Source: Humulus lupulus (taxonomy: Eukaryota > Streptophyta > Magnoliopsida > Rosales > Cannabaceae). From it: a DNA stretch of 64,000 nt. The notes under the pieces were generated by a model. That model saw nothing but the letters and a program-made list of their open reading frames with translations. It did not search any database and was not told where the DNA came from. Where the stretch lies: assembly GCF_963169125.1 (NCBI RefSeq), contig NC_084795.1:144683766-144747765 (forward strand). Direction: 5' to 3'. The translations under genes were made by a program, and so were the position numbers. Positions 55,856-64,000 of this stretch are shown here, one piece after another (positions within the stretch are counted from its first letter, which is position 1; each line of letters starts with the position of its first letter).

Positions 55856-56480
55856 CTATTTGACAACACTAACTGAGAATGCAATGTCTGGACGAGTCAA
55901 AGTAAGATAATTCAACTTTCCAACCAACCAGCGATATTTCTCAGGGTCTTCAAATGGTTCCCCATCACTCGTAAGGTGCACAAAAAGATTCATTGGAGTA
56001 CTACAAGGTTTTGCTCCCAATTTTCCCATCTCAGTTAAAAAATCAAGTACATACTTCCTTTGAGATAGAAAAATACCTTGTTTACTCTGAGTGACTTCAA
56101 CTCCCAAGAAATACTTGAGCACCCCCAAATCCTTCATATGAAACTGGGTATGAATGAAAGATTTAAGGGATGAGATTCCTTTAGTATCATTTCCAATAAT
56201 AATAATATCATCCACATACACAACTAACAAAATGATACCAACAGTTGATCTTTTATAGAACACAGAATGGTATGACTTACTTTTCAACTTACCGAATTCC
56301 TCAACAGCCTGAATAAATTTACCAAACCAAGCATGAGGACTTTGTTTCAAACCTTATAAAGATTTTTGAAGACGACAAACTCCCCCTGACTCCCCCTGAG
56401 CAACAAACCCAGGAGGTTTCTCTATATAAACCTCTTCTTGAAGATCCACATGAAGAAAAGTATTTTTGATATCGATTATG
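55856..56480 (-). pseudogene. pol: Copia reverse transcriptase, N-terminally deleted
   Basis: From about 56475 the minus strand reads DIKNTFLHVDLQEEVYIEKP and PPGFVAQGESGGVCRLQKSL, then a TAA where relatives have tyrosine (S-L-Y-G-L-K-Q). The 56350-55856 frame continues KQSPHAWFGKFIQAVEEFGK, the catalytic box LLVVYVDDIIIIGNDT, FHMKDLGVLKYFLGVEVTQS and YRWLVGKLNYLTLTRPDIAF. The fingers region before DIKNTFLH is missing. A GGGGGAGTCAGGGGGAGT duplication near 56390 shifts the frame. Confidence 0.9.
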
Positions 56481-56954
56481 AGTGAGTTGAATAATAGAAA
56501 GAAAATTAAAGGATAAGTTAGCTAAGTGTAAGACTGATGATAAAGTAGGCAAAGGTGTAGGAGTAATAGTGCCAGATCCAAGAATAGGAGATGGAGACCC
56601 ATCTGCTAAGGTAACAGTAGAGGTTGGACTATGAGACGAAAAAGTGGAAAAGAGACAGTAATTACATATCATGTGATCTGTGGCACCAGAATCAATGACC
56701 CATTTTGAGGATGTGGAAAGAAGGTATGCATCACATTTACCTGAATCAGCAATCGCAGTGGCAGAAGGAGATGATGACTTAAGTGATTCCTGGTACCTTG
56801 AGACCTTGGAAAATTCATCAGCAGAAATAAGGACTAATTTGTCAGATGAATCACTAGTGCTTGCAATATTAGCAGAGTGTTTTTGCTCATTTTTGAACTG
56901 TAACTTCCTACACTCAAACTTGGTGTGGCCTGGATTCTTACAATAGTTGCACAT
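56480..56954 (-). pseudogene. gag-pol: Copia gag zinc knuckle and protease
   Basis: The frame begins with an intact knuckle MCNYCKNPGHTKFECRKLQ (C-x2-C-x4-H-x4-C). After a serine-rich linker comes the copia protease active site KWVIDSGATDHMICN (about 56705-56660), then TVTLADGSPSPILGSGTI and VLHLANLSFNFLSI, the canonical C-terminal part of the domain. The protease would cleave the polyprotein. The sequence then joins RT at about 56480, so the GAG-pre-integrase and integrase domains are absent. The open frame running on into 56319 is out of frame with RT. Confidence 0.9.
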
Positions 56955-57579
56955 AATGCTTCTGAAATCCGGTGTTCGATTGTCAGGTCCTTGTGAATTG
57001 CCTCCTCTGTATCCACTTGGAGTAGAGGTTTTCCATGGTGCATAATTATTATGACTCGCCGAAGCACTATAAGAGGAACATAAGTAGTTTATGTACGAAG
57101 AACACGGGTAAAGACATTTTGTAAAGAAGAGACATCAGAACCAGAATGAACCTGTGACTTTGCAAAGTCAAATTCAGATGAGAGTCCTGCTAGAAAGCTC
57201 ATGATAACTATCTGCTCTCGTTTGCACTGTTGAACTTTCAGATCAGGACTAAATGCAGCAACACATTAAGCTCTTAGTACGTTTTCTTAAATGCCATAAA
57301 ATAATTCATAAGAGAATGACCTTTTTTCTCTACACAGTAAAAGGCTTTGCAAACATCATACATACGAGATAGATTGTCTTTCCCAGAATACAAAACCTCC
57401 AAGTAATCCTTTAGTTCTTTAACAAGTGAGCATCCTCCCGTACCCACATCTTTCTCGAATCATCTTCTTCTTTTGGAGGATCATCACTCAAATGATCATC
57501 TTTGTCAATACTTGTTAGATAAAGCCGAACTATCTTACTCCATTCCAAATAATTTGAACCAGCCAATTTATGGTCCGTG
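56955..57579 (-). pseudogene. gag: Copia gag, 3' part (after the CACTA insertion)
   Basis: Just left of the CACTA end the minus strand reads KLAGSNYLEWSKIVRLYLTS, IDKDDHLSDDPPKEEDD and SRKMWVREDA (57567-57430). This is the UBN2/copia Gag N-terminal motif (K-L-x-G-S-N-Y-x-x-W). The downstream part to 56955 is interrupted by stops but has the expected length. The 5' part of the gene is at 60475-60545; when one copy of the 3-bp target duplication is counted, the frame is continuous across the CACTA site. Confidence 0.85.
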
Positions 57580-58321
57580 CACTACTAGAAATATAGGCTT
57601 TTACTTCGGGTTTTATACTGAGCATACAAAAAAACTAAAGCAAAAGCCTTTCTAAAATCTTTTACTTCACTTTTAAATTTGGCGCTTCAAAAATATTTTA
57701 TACTACGCTTTTTTGAAAAAGCAAAGTTAAAAAATCAATTGAAAGAGGGCCATGTTTCGTTGCATAGGCCTGTGACTTCTGTTTAGAGAGAATAAAGATG
57801 TGAAAAAAGGGCCAAGCCAAATGCGTCCCTTGTGCACCTTCTACTTCGATTTTTAGGTAAAAACCGAAGTAGAAAGTGCACTTTCCACTTCGGCTTTTTC
57901 CTAAAAACCGAAGTAGAAGGTGCACAACCCAGCCACATATTAACCCTTCTACTTCAGTTTTTACCTAAAAACCGAAGTAGATGGGTTATATAACCTTCTT
58001 CCCCCACCCGAATGGTCATATACACATATACCCTCTCTCCCTCTCTTCTGTAGAAAAAAACCCCAAAACCTCCATTAACAACCATGAGCTAACACCAATT
58101 TCGTTTTTCAAACCTTTTTTTTTTTTTGTTTTTTCATTATTTCTTACCACTTTCCTTCATTATAAACTGAAATATAGCCCCAAAATCCTTTTTTTATTAT
58201 TTTTTAGAGAAAAAAAATACATTTGGCCGTGGGTATTATTTCTCATGGTTTCTTGGTGTTTCTTGGCGGATTTGACCGGATTTTTGTCATTGCAAGGTAT
58301 TTTTTAGCGTCATAACAGGTA

Positions 58322-59200
58322 TGGATTACTAAAACATTGTTTTGATGATAATTTTTTATTTTTCTATGTTTTTTTTATTTTTTTATATTATTCCGAATTT
58401 TATAATAAAAATTATTAATATTTTGTTAACTTTTCTAATTATTTGTTTATTTTTTTATTTTAAATAATATGATAAAATTTTGTTTTATTATAAATATATA
58501 TATGTATATTAGTCAATTTTAGAAATTGGGACAAGAGATGAATTTTCTTTTTAAATATTTGAAAAAATAAATAGCTTGAAGGTGATCAAAGTGTTGTTCA
58601 TTAGTTTCTATAACTAGTTTGATTTTTTTTATTTATTGGTTTGATAATTAATTATGTAGTTTACTAATTATGTAAGTAATGTTTTAGTAGGGTTGTTGAT
58701 TGAGTGGTGAACTTTGTTCATTTCGGGTGAATTGAAGAGTAATATTGAAGGTTAGTTATTTTATTTTTTTATTTATATTACTACAAGATTTATGTATAAA
58801 GATAAGGCTAAGTAAATCATGCATATTGGATTTAGTGAAAGTTATGTTTGAAAATTAGTGAAGTAGGCTCTGGGAAATTTGCGTGCTGTGGTGATATAAG
58901 GATGGATTCATTTATGCTTAATTATTGTGTTTGTTTGTGTTGTTTTTATAGGAAATTATGAACTTGCGGTATGCTATAGAAATAGAGGATACTCTGCCAA
59001 ATTTTTTAAAAATTTTATAAGACTAGAACCTAATAATGATGGATTCATCTATGCTTCATTATTGTGTTTGTTTGTATTGGTTTTATAGGTAATTATGAAA
59101 TTATGGTATGCTATAGAAACAGAGGAAACTCTGTCGATTTTTTAAAAAAAATTATAAGACTAGAACCTAATATAAGTTTTTTTCTAACTTATTAGGAATT
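58322..59200 (+). other. CACTA 5' transcribed region, non-coding
   Basis: AT-rich, with a short internal duplication: GATGGATTCAT[T/C]TATGCTT...ATTGTGTTTGTTTGT...TTTTATAGG occurs at about 58900-58955 and again at 59037-59092. These T-rich tracts ending in TATAG look like decayed intron 3' ends upstream of the transposase ATG. A CT-rich leader (58025-58050) follows the TATA-like box. Confidence 0.45.
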
Positions 59201-59216
59201 TAATATAGCTATTAGT

Positions 59217-59745
59217 ATGGATAAATCATGGATGGTTGAGAGGAAAGAAACATCACAATTTCAAGATGGATTGAACAAATTTTTAGAGTTTTCCCTAAAG
59301 AATTGTACTGATCCACAAAAAATTCGTTGTCCTTGTATCGATCATGTATTAAAGTAAAGGAGTATATTACCATGATAAAGGATCATGTATTTTATCGGGG
59401 ATTTGATATAAGTAATAGTAAATGGTATTGGCATGGATAATTATTAAATGACGACCCATATCCATTAGGTGGGCAAGCTGTAGATGATTTTGAGAGTAAT
59501 GATTTTAATGATCATCCCATAGAATTACTTGATGAAGCACAAGAAGAATTTTTTCATAATCCAGGAAAATTTGATAAAATGGTTAGAGATGTAGATAGAC
59601 AATTGTACAGTGGTTGCAATAAACTAAGATTGCCAACAATGGGTCAATTTTATAACATAAAAGCAGAAAATGCAGTTAGTGATAAGTGTTTTAGTCAATT
59701 TTTAGCTGCTTTCAAGGAGATTTTGTCGCTAGAAAATTGTTTATG
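59217..59745 (+). pseudogene. TNP2-type transposase N-terminal remnant
   Basis: The ATG at 59217 opens MDKSWMVERKETSQFQDGLN, KFLEFSLKNCTDPQKIRCPC, the 'transposase-associated' N-terminal domain of CACTA TNP2 proteins, and stops at 59357 just before the expected second cysteine pair. From about 59392 a second frame continues it (YRGFDISNSKWYWHG-stop), then 59439-59745 reads QLYSGCNKLRLPTMGQFYNI, KAENAVSDKCFSQFLAAFKE and ILSLENCL-stop. These are the conserved L-Y-x-G-C and S-D-x-x-F-x-x-L segments leading to the catalytic domain. The catalytic domain itself is absent, so the element depends on another copy's transposase. Confidence 0.85.
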
Positions 59746-60474
59746 AGTTCGTTTAGTTCTAAGTTTAGTTTTATGTAGATGTATTAATGTTAAAGCTAGC
59801 TATCTTACTTAAGTACTTGTGTTTTATATGCTTATGTATGACATTTATAATTAATGAAAGTTAGCATATTTTCATTAAAAACAACTCATAACCAATTCCA
59901 ATTGTAAAAATATATATAACTATAAATTCATATAATTAGACCGTTTAAAAAAATTAGGCCAAAAATATATATATATAATTAGACCATTTAAAAAAAATTA
60001 GGCCAAATATATATATATATATATAAATAGAATTGGACCATTTAAAAATAATCAGAAATAATTATTAAAAAAAATGGAGGGGGGTGCGGACACACCTGCG
60101 CGGATTACTAATGACGGTTACCTAAAAACCGAAGTAAAAAGTGCATTTTCCACTTCGGTTTTTACCTAAAAACCGAAGTAGAAGGTCCCTTGCTGGGCAC
60201 TTTCTACTTTCGTTTCTAGGTAAAAACTGAAGTGGAAAGTGCACTTTTTACTTCGCTTTTTACCTAAAAACTGAAGTAGAAAGTTCCCAGCAAGGAGGCG
60301 TAGCCCACTTTCTACTTCGGTTATTATGTAAAAACCAAAGTAGAAAGCCTATTTTTCACTTCGGTTTTCAACTACTTTTTACTTCACTCCGAATAACTGC
60401 GATTGCGAATTTTAGCGAAAACTGAAGTAAATCTAGCTTAAAAACCGAAGTAAAAGCCCTTTTTTTTTGTTGTG

Positions 60475-60545
60475 GTGATTTTGGACATCACGGGAACCAC
60501 ATCAAATACAACCACTGATTTTGAGTTTTATTTTGTCTTTGCCAT
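60475..60545 (-). pseudogene. gag: Copia gag, 5' end
   Basis: The minus-strand ATG at 60545 opens MAKTK-stop-NSKSVVVFDV, running into the CACTA insertion at 60474. The stop at codon 6 is a lesion or shows that translation starts elsewhere. 60546-60988 is the leader between primer site and gag; the minus-strand frames there (60488-60946) look like untranslated sequence. Confidence 0.7.
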
Positions 60546-60988
60546 AATATCGAAAGCAAAAATTGAAAAAGAAAAGGTAGAAAGCGAACAGCAAAGAAAG
60601 AACACCCAAACACGAAGAAGTAAAAAGTATCAAACCATAAACTGAGAAGAACCACTGGAGACAGATCCAAGAAGGACAGAGCAGGGCCGAAAAAGGAGCA
60701 GAAGCTGATCGTTTCCGAAAACACAGTCGGATGCACCCACTTGCGCTAGCGCGTGGGGATGAACACAGAGGAAAGTGGCGACTCATGGGGACCACACGTG
60801 GCAATTCTAATGGTCGGGCTCCAGGGTTTTGACGATGAACAACTGGGCAATCTGTCTATATGGGCGGTGAGAACTAAGACGCACTCCAAATAGGATTTCC
60901 AAAAATAGAACCCTAAAACAAAGAAGAACCAAACCCAAAAACACAAACCCTAGTTTTGAATCTCAATATTTGAACCCTAATCAAATTT

Positions 60989-61000
60989 GCTCTGATACCA
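60989..61000 (-). other. Copia primer-binding site
   Basis: The minus strand reads TGGTATCAGAGC directly after the LTR end TGTACA, the tRNA-Met-type primer site. Confidence 0.9.
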
Positions 61001-61163
61001 TGTACAAAATGGTGAATGAATTGTGTATTTTATTCATGTAAATAACATGTATTTATACAACATTATAGAAACTAAACTAGGAAAGTAGGAGAGAAATTAG
61101 GAAACTAAAATAATTACAATTGACCCTAATTTCTAGCTACTTTACAGTTAATATATTCTAACA
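61001..61163 (-). repeat. Copia 5' LTR
   Basis: 163 bp; in minus orientation it starts TGTTAGAATATATTAACTG and ends CCATTTTGTACA. It matches 55095-55257 along its full length without gaps. Confidence 0.93.
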
Positions 61164-61274
61164 CCCAGGAAGTGTGCAAGTGAGGACAAAGCACACTGGA
61201 AAGACTCGTGTTGGTTTGTACGGCCAGTTGTCATTCTAGAAAGCCCCCATAGTGACGCGGGGCGTTACACAAAG

Positions 61275-62350
61275 CGCCCTAATTCTATTATTTTATAAAA
61301 CGTCACTCAACTCATGGATAATTGTAAAATACCACTTTAAGGAAAAACTCAGTGGGGCCTTGATAAAACATGCAAGTTTGGGGCAAATAGTTGAAAATAA
61401 AATAATGTGTCTTTATGCACTATTTAGAAAAACTAAGTCCCACTGAAATTATTGAAAATAAAATTCATAACATAAGTTCTATAAATATCGGCGTTCATAT
61501 TGATCAATTGTTCATTCATAGGAAACCCCCACGCCATACATACTCAGACGTCGAAATTCCCTATATCACAGCGTGTGCCAGAGAGAAACCTATTATTTAC
61601 CTAAAAGGGGAAAGTAAGGGGGTTGAGCTAAAATCCCATTAAGGAAGTACAAAAATACAACAATATCAAAGAAAACACAAGAAGAACATGTATCGTAAAT
61701 CAGGGCAATATATAACATCATCATAATCATACTCCATAATCATAAATGAAATCATAATCATAATCATAATCATACATCACATTTATACATCATAACATAT
61801 TCTTTGTGATCATGACACCTCTATTTTCCATGTCACATCTTGAGGTAATCAGTTTAACATAAGCTGGAAAAACCTCCTCTATGAGGTAAACGTGATCTCA
61901 GGTCCTTGGATAACCTCGGTGTGTTCGCCCTTTGAGTTATGTCATATCCTTAGTAACTCCTTTGTTGCGTTGCGTTCAACATGCTAGCAACCTTCTCTTT
62001 CATTCATCATACAAGCACATCTAATACAGTTCACATCAAAACATAAAAAATACATGTTTCATCACACTTGTCTTAACATAACGTATCAAGATAGAATTTC
62101 ACTTTTTCGTAACACTTGGCTTATCATGACATATCAAAACATAGCACTTTCATTCCATAGCATCGTATTTCTTATAACATACAAGTCTTACCATTTCATA
62201 GCATAAAACATAGAAAATTCTATCTAACTTCCTTACCTCAGGTCTGAGCAAAGGAAAGTGTGAATACGTCACAACGAGCCTATAATCATAATCAAACATT
62301 CGTCTCTTAAAATAACGTAAGAGTACTCATGCCCAACATATATATTGTGA
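61275..62350 (-). repeat. Tekay-type LTR piece X1
   Basis: This is the reverse-complement counterpart of 24505-25187 plus 47693-48109. Shared blocks are GCTAAAATCCCATTAAGGAAG (61629-61649), the CATAATCATA simple repeat, GGTAAACGTGATCTCAGG, the CCTTAGTAACTC[C] block and CTTCCTTACCTCAGGTC (62229-62245). No coding domain. 62351-62556 between this piece and the next is non-coding and unassigned. Confidence 0.72.
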
Positions 62351-62556
62351 TGTCCCTTAATTTGAACACACGTTAGTAGCCAGTTTGAGTCGATGAAGAA
62401 TTTTGTAGAATATTACTTTGATAAATGATAGTATATGAATTTATGATAATTCGTAAATTTTTATAGCTGTTGTGATGATCTGGTAAAGGATTTAGTTTTA
62501 TGCAAAGAAAGATTGGTCTCATACCACGGGGTAAACCCTAATGGGAGAAAAAATGA

Positions 62557-63550
62557 AACACCCTAATCTAATACTTTGTAAAACATTTGCCTACTCATAA
62601 GCTTATAGAAGAAAGCCAGTTATTATTTGAAAAATCCCAGTGAGACCTTGCTAAAACATACAAGTTGGACCCAATAGTTTAAAGATAAAAATAATTGTTT
62701 CGTGAAACATTTTAAAAATAAATAAAGTTCAAGTCCCACTGATAAATTCTGAAACGTTAAAAATAAACATAACATTATTCTTTAGAAATTGGCATTAAGC
62801 TTGTCGTTTTCTTGCCCATAGGGTACCCCCACACCATACACTCCTTGACGTTGGAACTCCCCACATCACCATGCGTGCCAAGGAGAAATCCTATTTGCTA
62901 CGTGGAAGGGAAAGTAAGGGGGTGAGCTAAAAGCCCAGTAAGGAAGTGCAAACAATACACAAGTAAACACAACAAAACATATTCATGTACATACATCGTT
63001 ATACATCATAAACATAATTATCACATCCATCATCATCATCATAAAAATAATCATCATAACATAATCATCATAAGCATTACCATCATATCTTTGTGAACAT
63101 GGCCTCCTATCTTGTCCATGTCACATCTTGAGGTAAACAGGAACTCTGGTCCTTAAATAACCTTGGCGCGTCCGCCCTATGAGTTACGTCTTTATATCCT
63201 TAGTAACTCGAGTTACGTATCCATATCCTTAGTAACTCCTTTGTTGTGTCGTGTTCAACACGTTAACAACTATTACATATCATACAGCATACATAAATAC
63301 ATGAAATCGAGTCATCTCAAAGCCAAGGAAAACTACATGAATTTCTACAATCATCATATCTTATCAGAATAGCATTTCATACATGGTACATCATCATATA
63401 CAATATTTATATTCATACAAGCCAATAATACCGTTCATAGCATAAACAAATAGAATTCTATCTAACTTCCTTACCTCAGGTCCAAGCAAAGCAAAAATTA
63501 ACAAACTTCACAATGATCCTATAACAATAATCAAATTGCCTTATTTACTT
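62557..63550 (-). repeat. Tekay-type LTR piece X2
   Basis: Same block order as X1 (AAACACCCTAATCTAATACT at the left end; GGTACCCCCACACCATACAC; GAGCTAAAAGCCCAGTAAGG; CTTCCTTACCTCAGGTC at 63466-63482), in the same orientation. It is somewhat closer to 47693-48109 than X1 is. No coding domain. The frame at 63163-63372 is LTR sequence. Confidence 0.72.
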
Positions 63551-63552
63551 AA

Positions 63553-63676
63553 AAAAGCCCTAGTCTAATGCTTTGTAAAAACATTCACATACTCATAAGT
63601 TTATGAGAGAAAAGCCACTTAGTATAAAATCCAACTGGGGTCTTGCTAAAAACATGCAAGTTGGGCCCAATAGTTT
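63553..63676 (-). repeat. Tekay-type LTR piece X3, truncated
   Basis: This is a third copy of the left end (AGCCCTAGTCTAATGCTTTG ... ATGCAAGTTGGGCCCAATAG), directly after X2 and in the same orientation. It is cut at 63676 by the next LTR. Confidence 0.75.
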
Positions 63677-64000
63677 TGTTATCCAAAAAATAGACACGGA
63701 TGACGTGGCAAGTGATTTCTAACACGTGGCTGACACCTAGCAGAATTCTGTTCGACTATCGACCAATAAGACATTGCATGCACAGAGCTGAGTTTTACCA
63801 TGACCAGCATGGTCGTACATTCCAGATATTTCAAAGATAATCTTATAGAGGTCATCGTCATATCCGAGATTATCTCCCATGATATACTGAAAATCCGATT
63901 AATTAGGAAAGAATATCTGTTACTAATTCATGTAATCTTCCTTGAGCCTATAAATAATGAGAAGATAGCTCAAGGAAAGGACTTTTGGCTTTCTAATTAT
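63677..64000 (+). repeat. Start of another LTR, runs off the window
   Basis: The sequence switches at TGTTATCCAAAAAATAG (63677), which looks like an LTR 5' end inserted in X3. A TATA box (CCTATAAATAATG, 63947-63959) about 270 bp in, and a following purine-rich stretch, support plus orientation. No coding sequence is reached; the family cannot be named from this end alone. Confidence 0.55.

Larger units (their letters stand above)
57580..60474 (+). mobile_element. CACTA (En/Spm) transposon, non-autonomous, inserted in copia gag
   Basis: 2895 bp. The left end is CACTACTAGAAATATAGG; the complement of the right end is CACAACAAAAAAAAAGGG. Both are followed by CTTTTACTTCGG. A 3-bp duplication GTG flanks it (57577-57579; 60475-60477). 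Both subterminal regions (57690-57980 and 60110-60470) are packed with direct and inverted copies of CTTCGGTTTTTACCTAAAAA-type units, as in En/Spm elements, where the transposon-encoded binding protein docks. The interior keeps a TATA-like GGTTATATAACC (57975-57990) and a remnant of a TNP2-type transposase. Confidence 0.9.
55095..61163 (-). mobile_element. Ty1/copia element, internally deleted, minus strand
   Basis: 6069 bp with two 163-bp LTRs and a CCCAG target duplication. On the minus strand: LTR (61163-61001), tRNA-Met primer site, gag (split by a CACTA element), zinc knuckle, protease, then a deletion that removes all of integrase and the RT N-terminus, then RT with YVDD, RNase H, polypurine tract and LTR (55257-55095). 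The order of protease before RT with RNase H last, together with the sequence motifs, identifies Ty1/copia. By my count the LTRs differ at about 13 of 163 positions. Short LTRs suggest the Ale-like group, but that is tentative. Confidence 0.9.
48255..61269 (+). mobile_element. Cassandra TRIM, split by three insertions
   Basis: The pieces are: 5' LTR 48255-48266 + 50547-50653 + 54496-54750; internal region 54751-54820; 3' LTR 54821-55094 + 61169-61269. The LTRs contain 5S-rRNA-like sequence, the internal region is only about 70 bp with a tRNA-Met primer site and polypurine tract, and there is no coding capacity. These traits define Cassandra. The outer flanks TAAAG (48250-48254) and CAAAG (61270-61274) are the likely 5-bp target duplication with one change. 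Each insertion into it has its own 5-bp duplication. Confidence 0.88.

Noticed and set aside
57698..57925. 75-codon minus-strand ORF in the CACTA end
   Set aside because: Made of subterminal CTTCGG repeat units; not protein-like.
61700..61790. CRISPR-like or regulatory array of CATAATCATA
   Set aside because: It is a simple-sequence tract that recurs inverted in the related LTR at 25020-25170; there are no unique spacers.

Overview
This window looks like intergenic heterochromatin of a flowering plant, most likely a eudicot. It is AT-rich and I find no intact host gene, tRNA gene or functional rRNA gene. Nearly all of it is long-terminal-repeat (LTR) retrotransposon sequence. The families are plant-specific: Ty3/gypsy chromoviruses of the Tekay/Del type, Ty3/gypsy Tat-type elements with a second RNase H and antisense extra genes, a Ty1/copia element, a Cassandra TRIM carrying 5S-rRNA-like sequence, a CACTA transposon and a probable Harbinger-type MITE. 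I cannot name the species from the sequence.

Layout. 1-1105 is AT-rich with nothing recognisable. 1106-11451 is a decayed Tekay element on the minus strand (gag, protease, reverse transcriptase, RNase H, integrase, chromodomain) with a 2.4-kb 5' LTR and a truncated 3' LTR. 11640-15937 is the 5' half of a minus-strand Tat element, split by a TIR element. 15955-19260 holds a second and a third minus-strand Tekay-type LTR. 19260-20480 holds an unidentified broken coding segment between imperfect inverted arms. 20525-48109 is a plus-strand Tekay-type remnant. Its 3' LTR was hit by a complete Tat element (element A, 25188-47687, 5-bp target duplication AATAT). The 3' LTR of element A was in turn hit by a second Tat element (element B, 37902-47545, target duplication CTAAT), giving three nested levels.

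48255-61269 is one Cassandra TRIM blown up from under 1 kb to 13 kb by three insertions, each with a 5-bp target duplication: a 2.3-kb solo LTR (GTCAG), a 3.8-kb solo LTR (ACTAC) and a 6.1-kb copia element (CCCAG). The copia gag was itself hit by a 2.9-kb CACTA element (3-bp GTG duplication). 61275-63676 is a run of minus-strand Tekay-type LTR pieces, and at 63677 a new LTR starts and leaves the window.

The most interesting biology is in elements A and B. Besides gag/pol on the plus strand, each carries downstream, on the minus strand, a gene of the 'putative gypsy-type transposon' family (Pfam Transposase_28 type). Each antisense gene has its own TATA box next to the 3' LTR, a Pro/Ser-rich middle, a C-terminal coiled coil and recognisable introns at matching places. 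Two divergent elements therefore preserve the same convergent, spliced accessory gene. Element B has gag and protease but no reverse transcriptase or integrase, yet keeps this gene.
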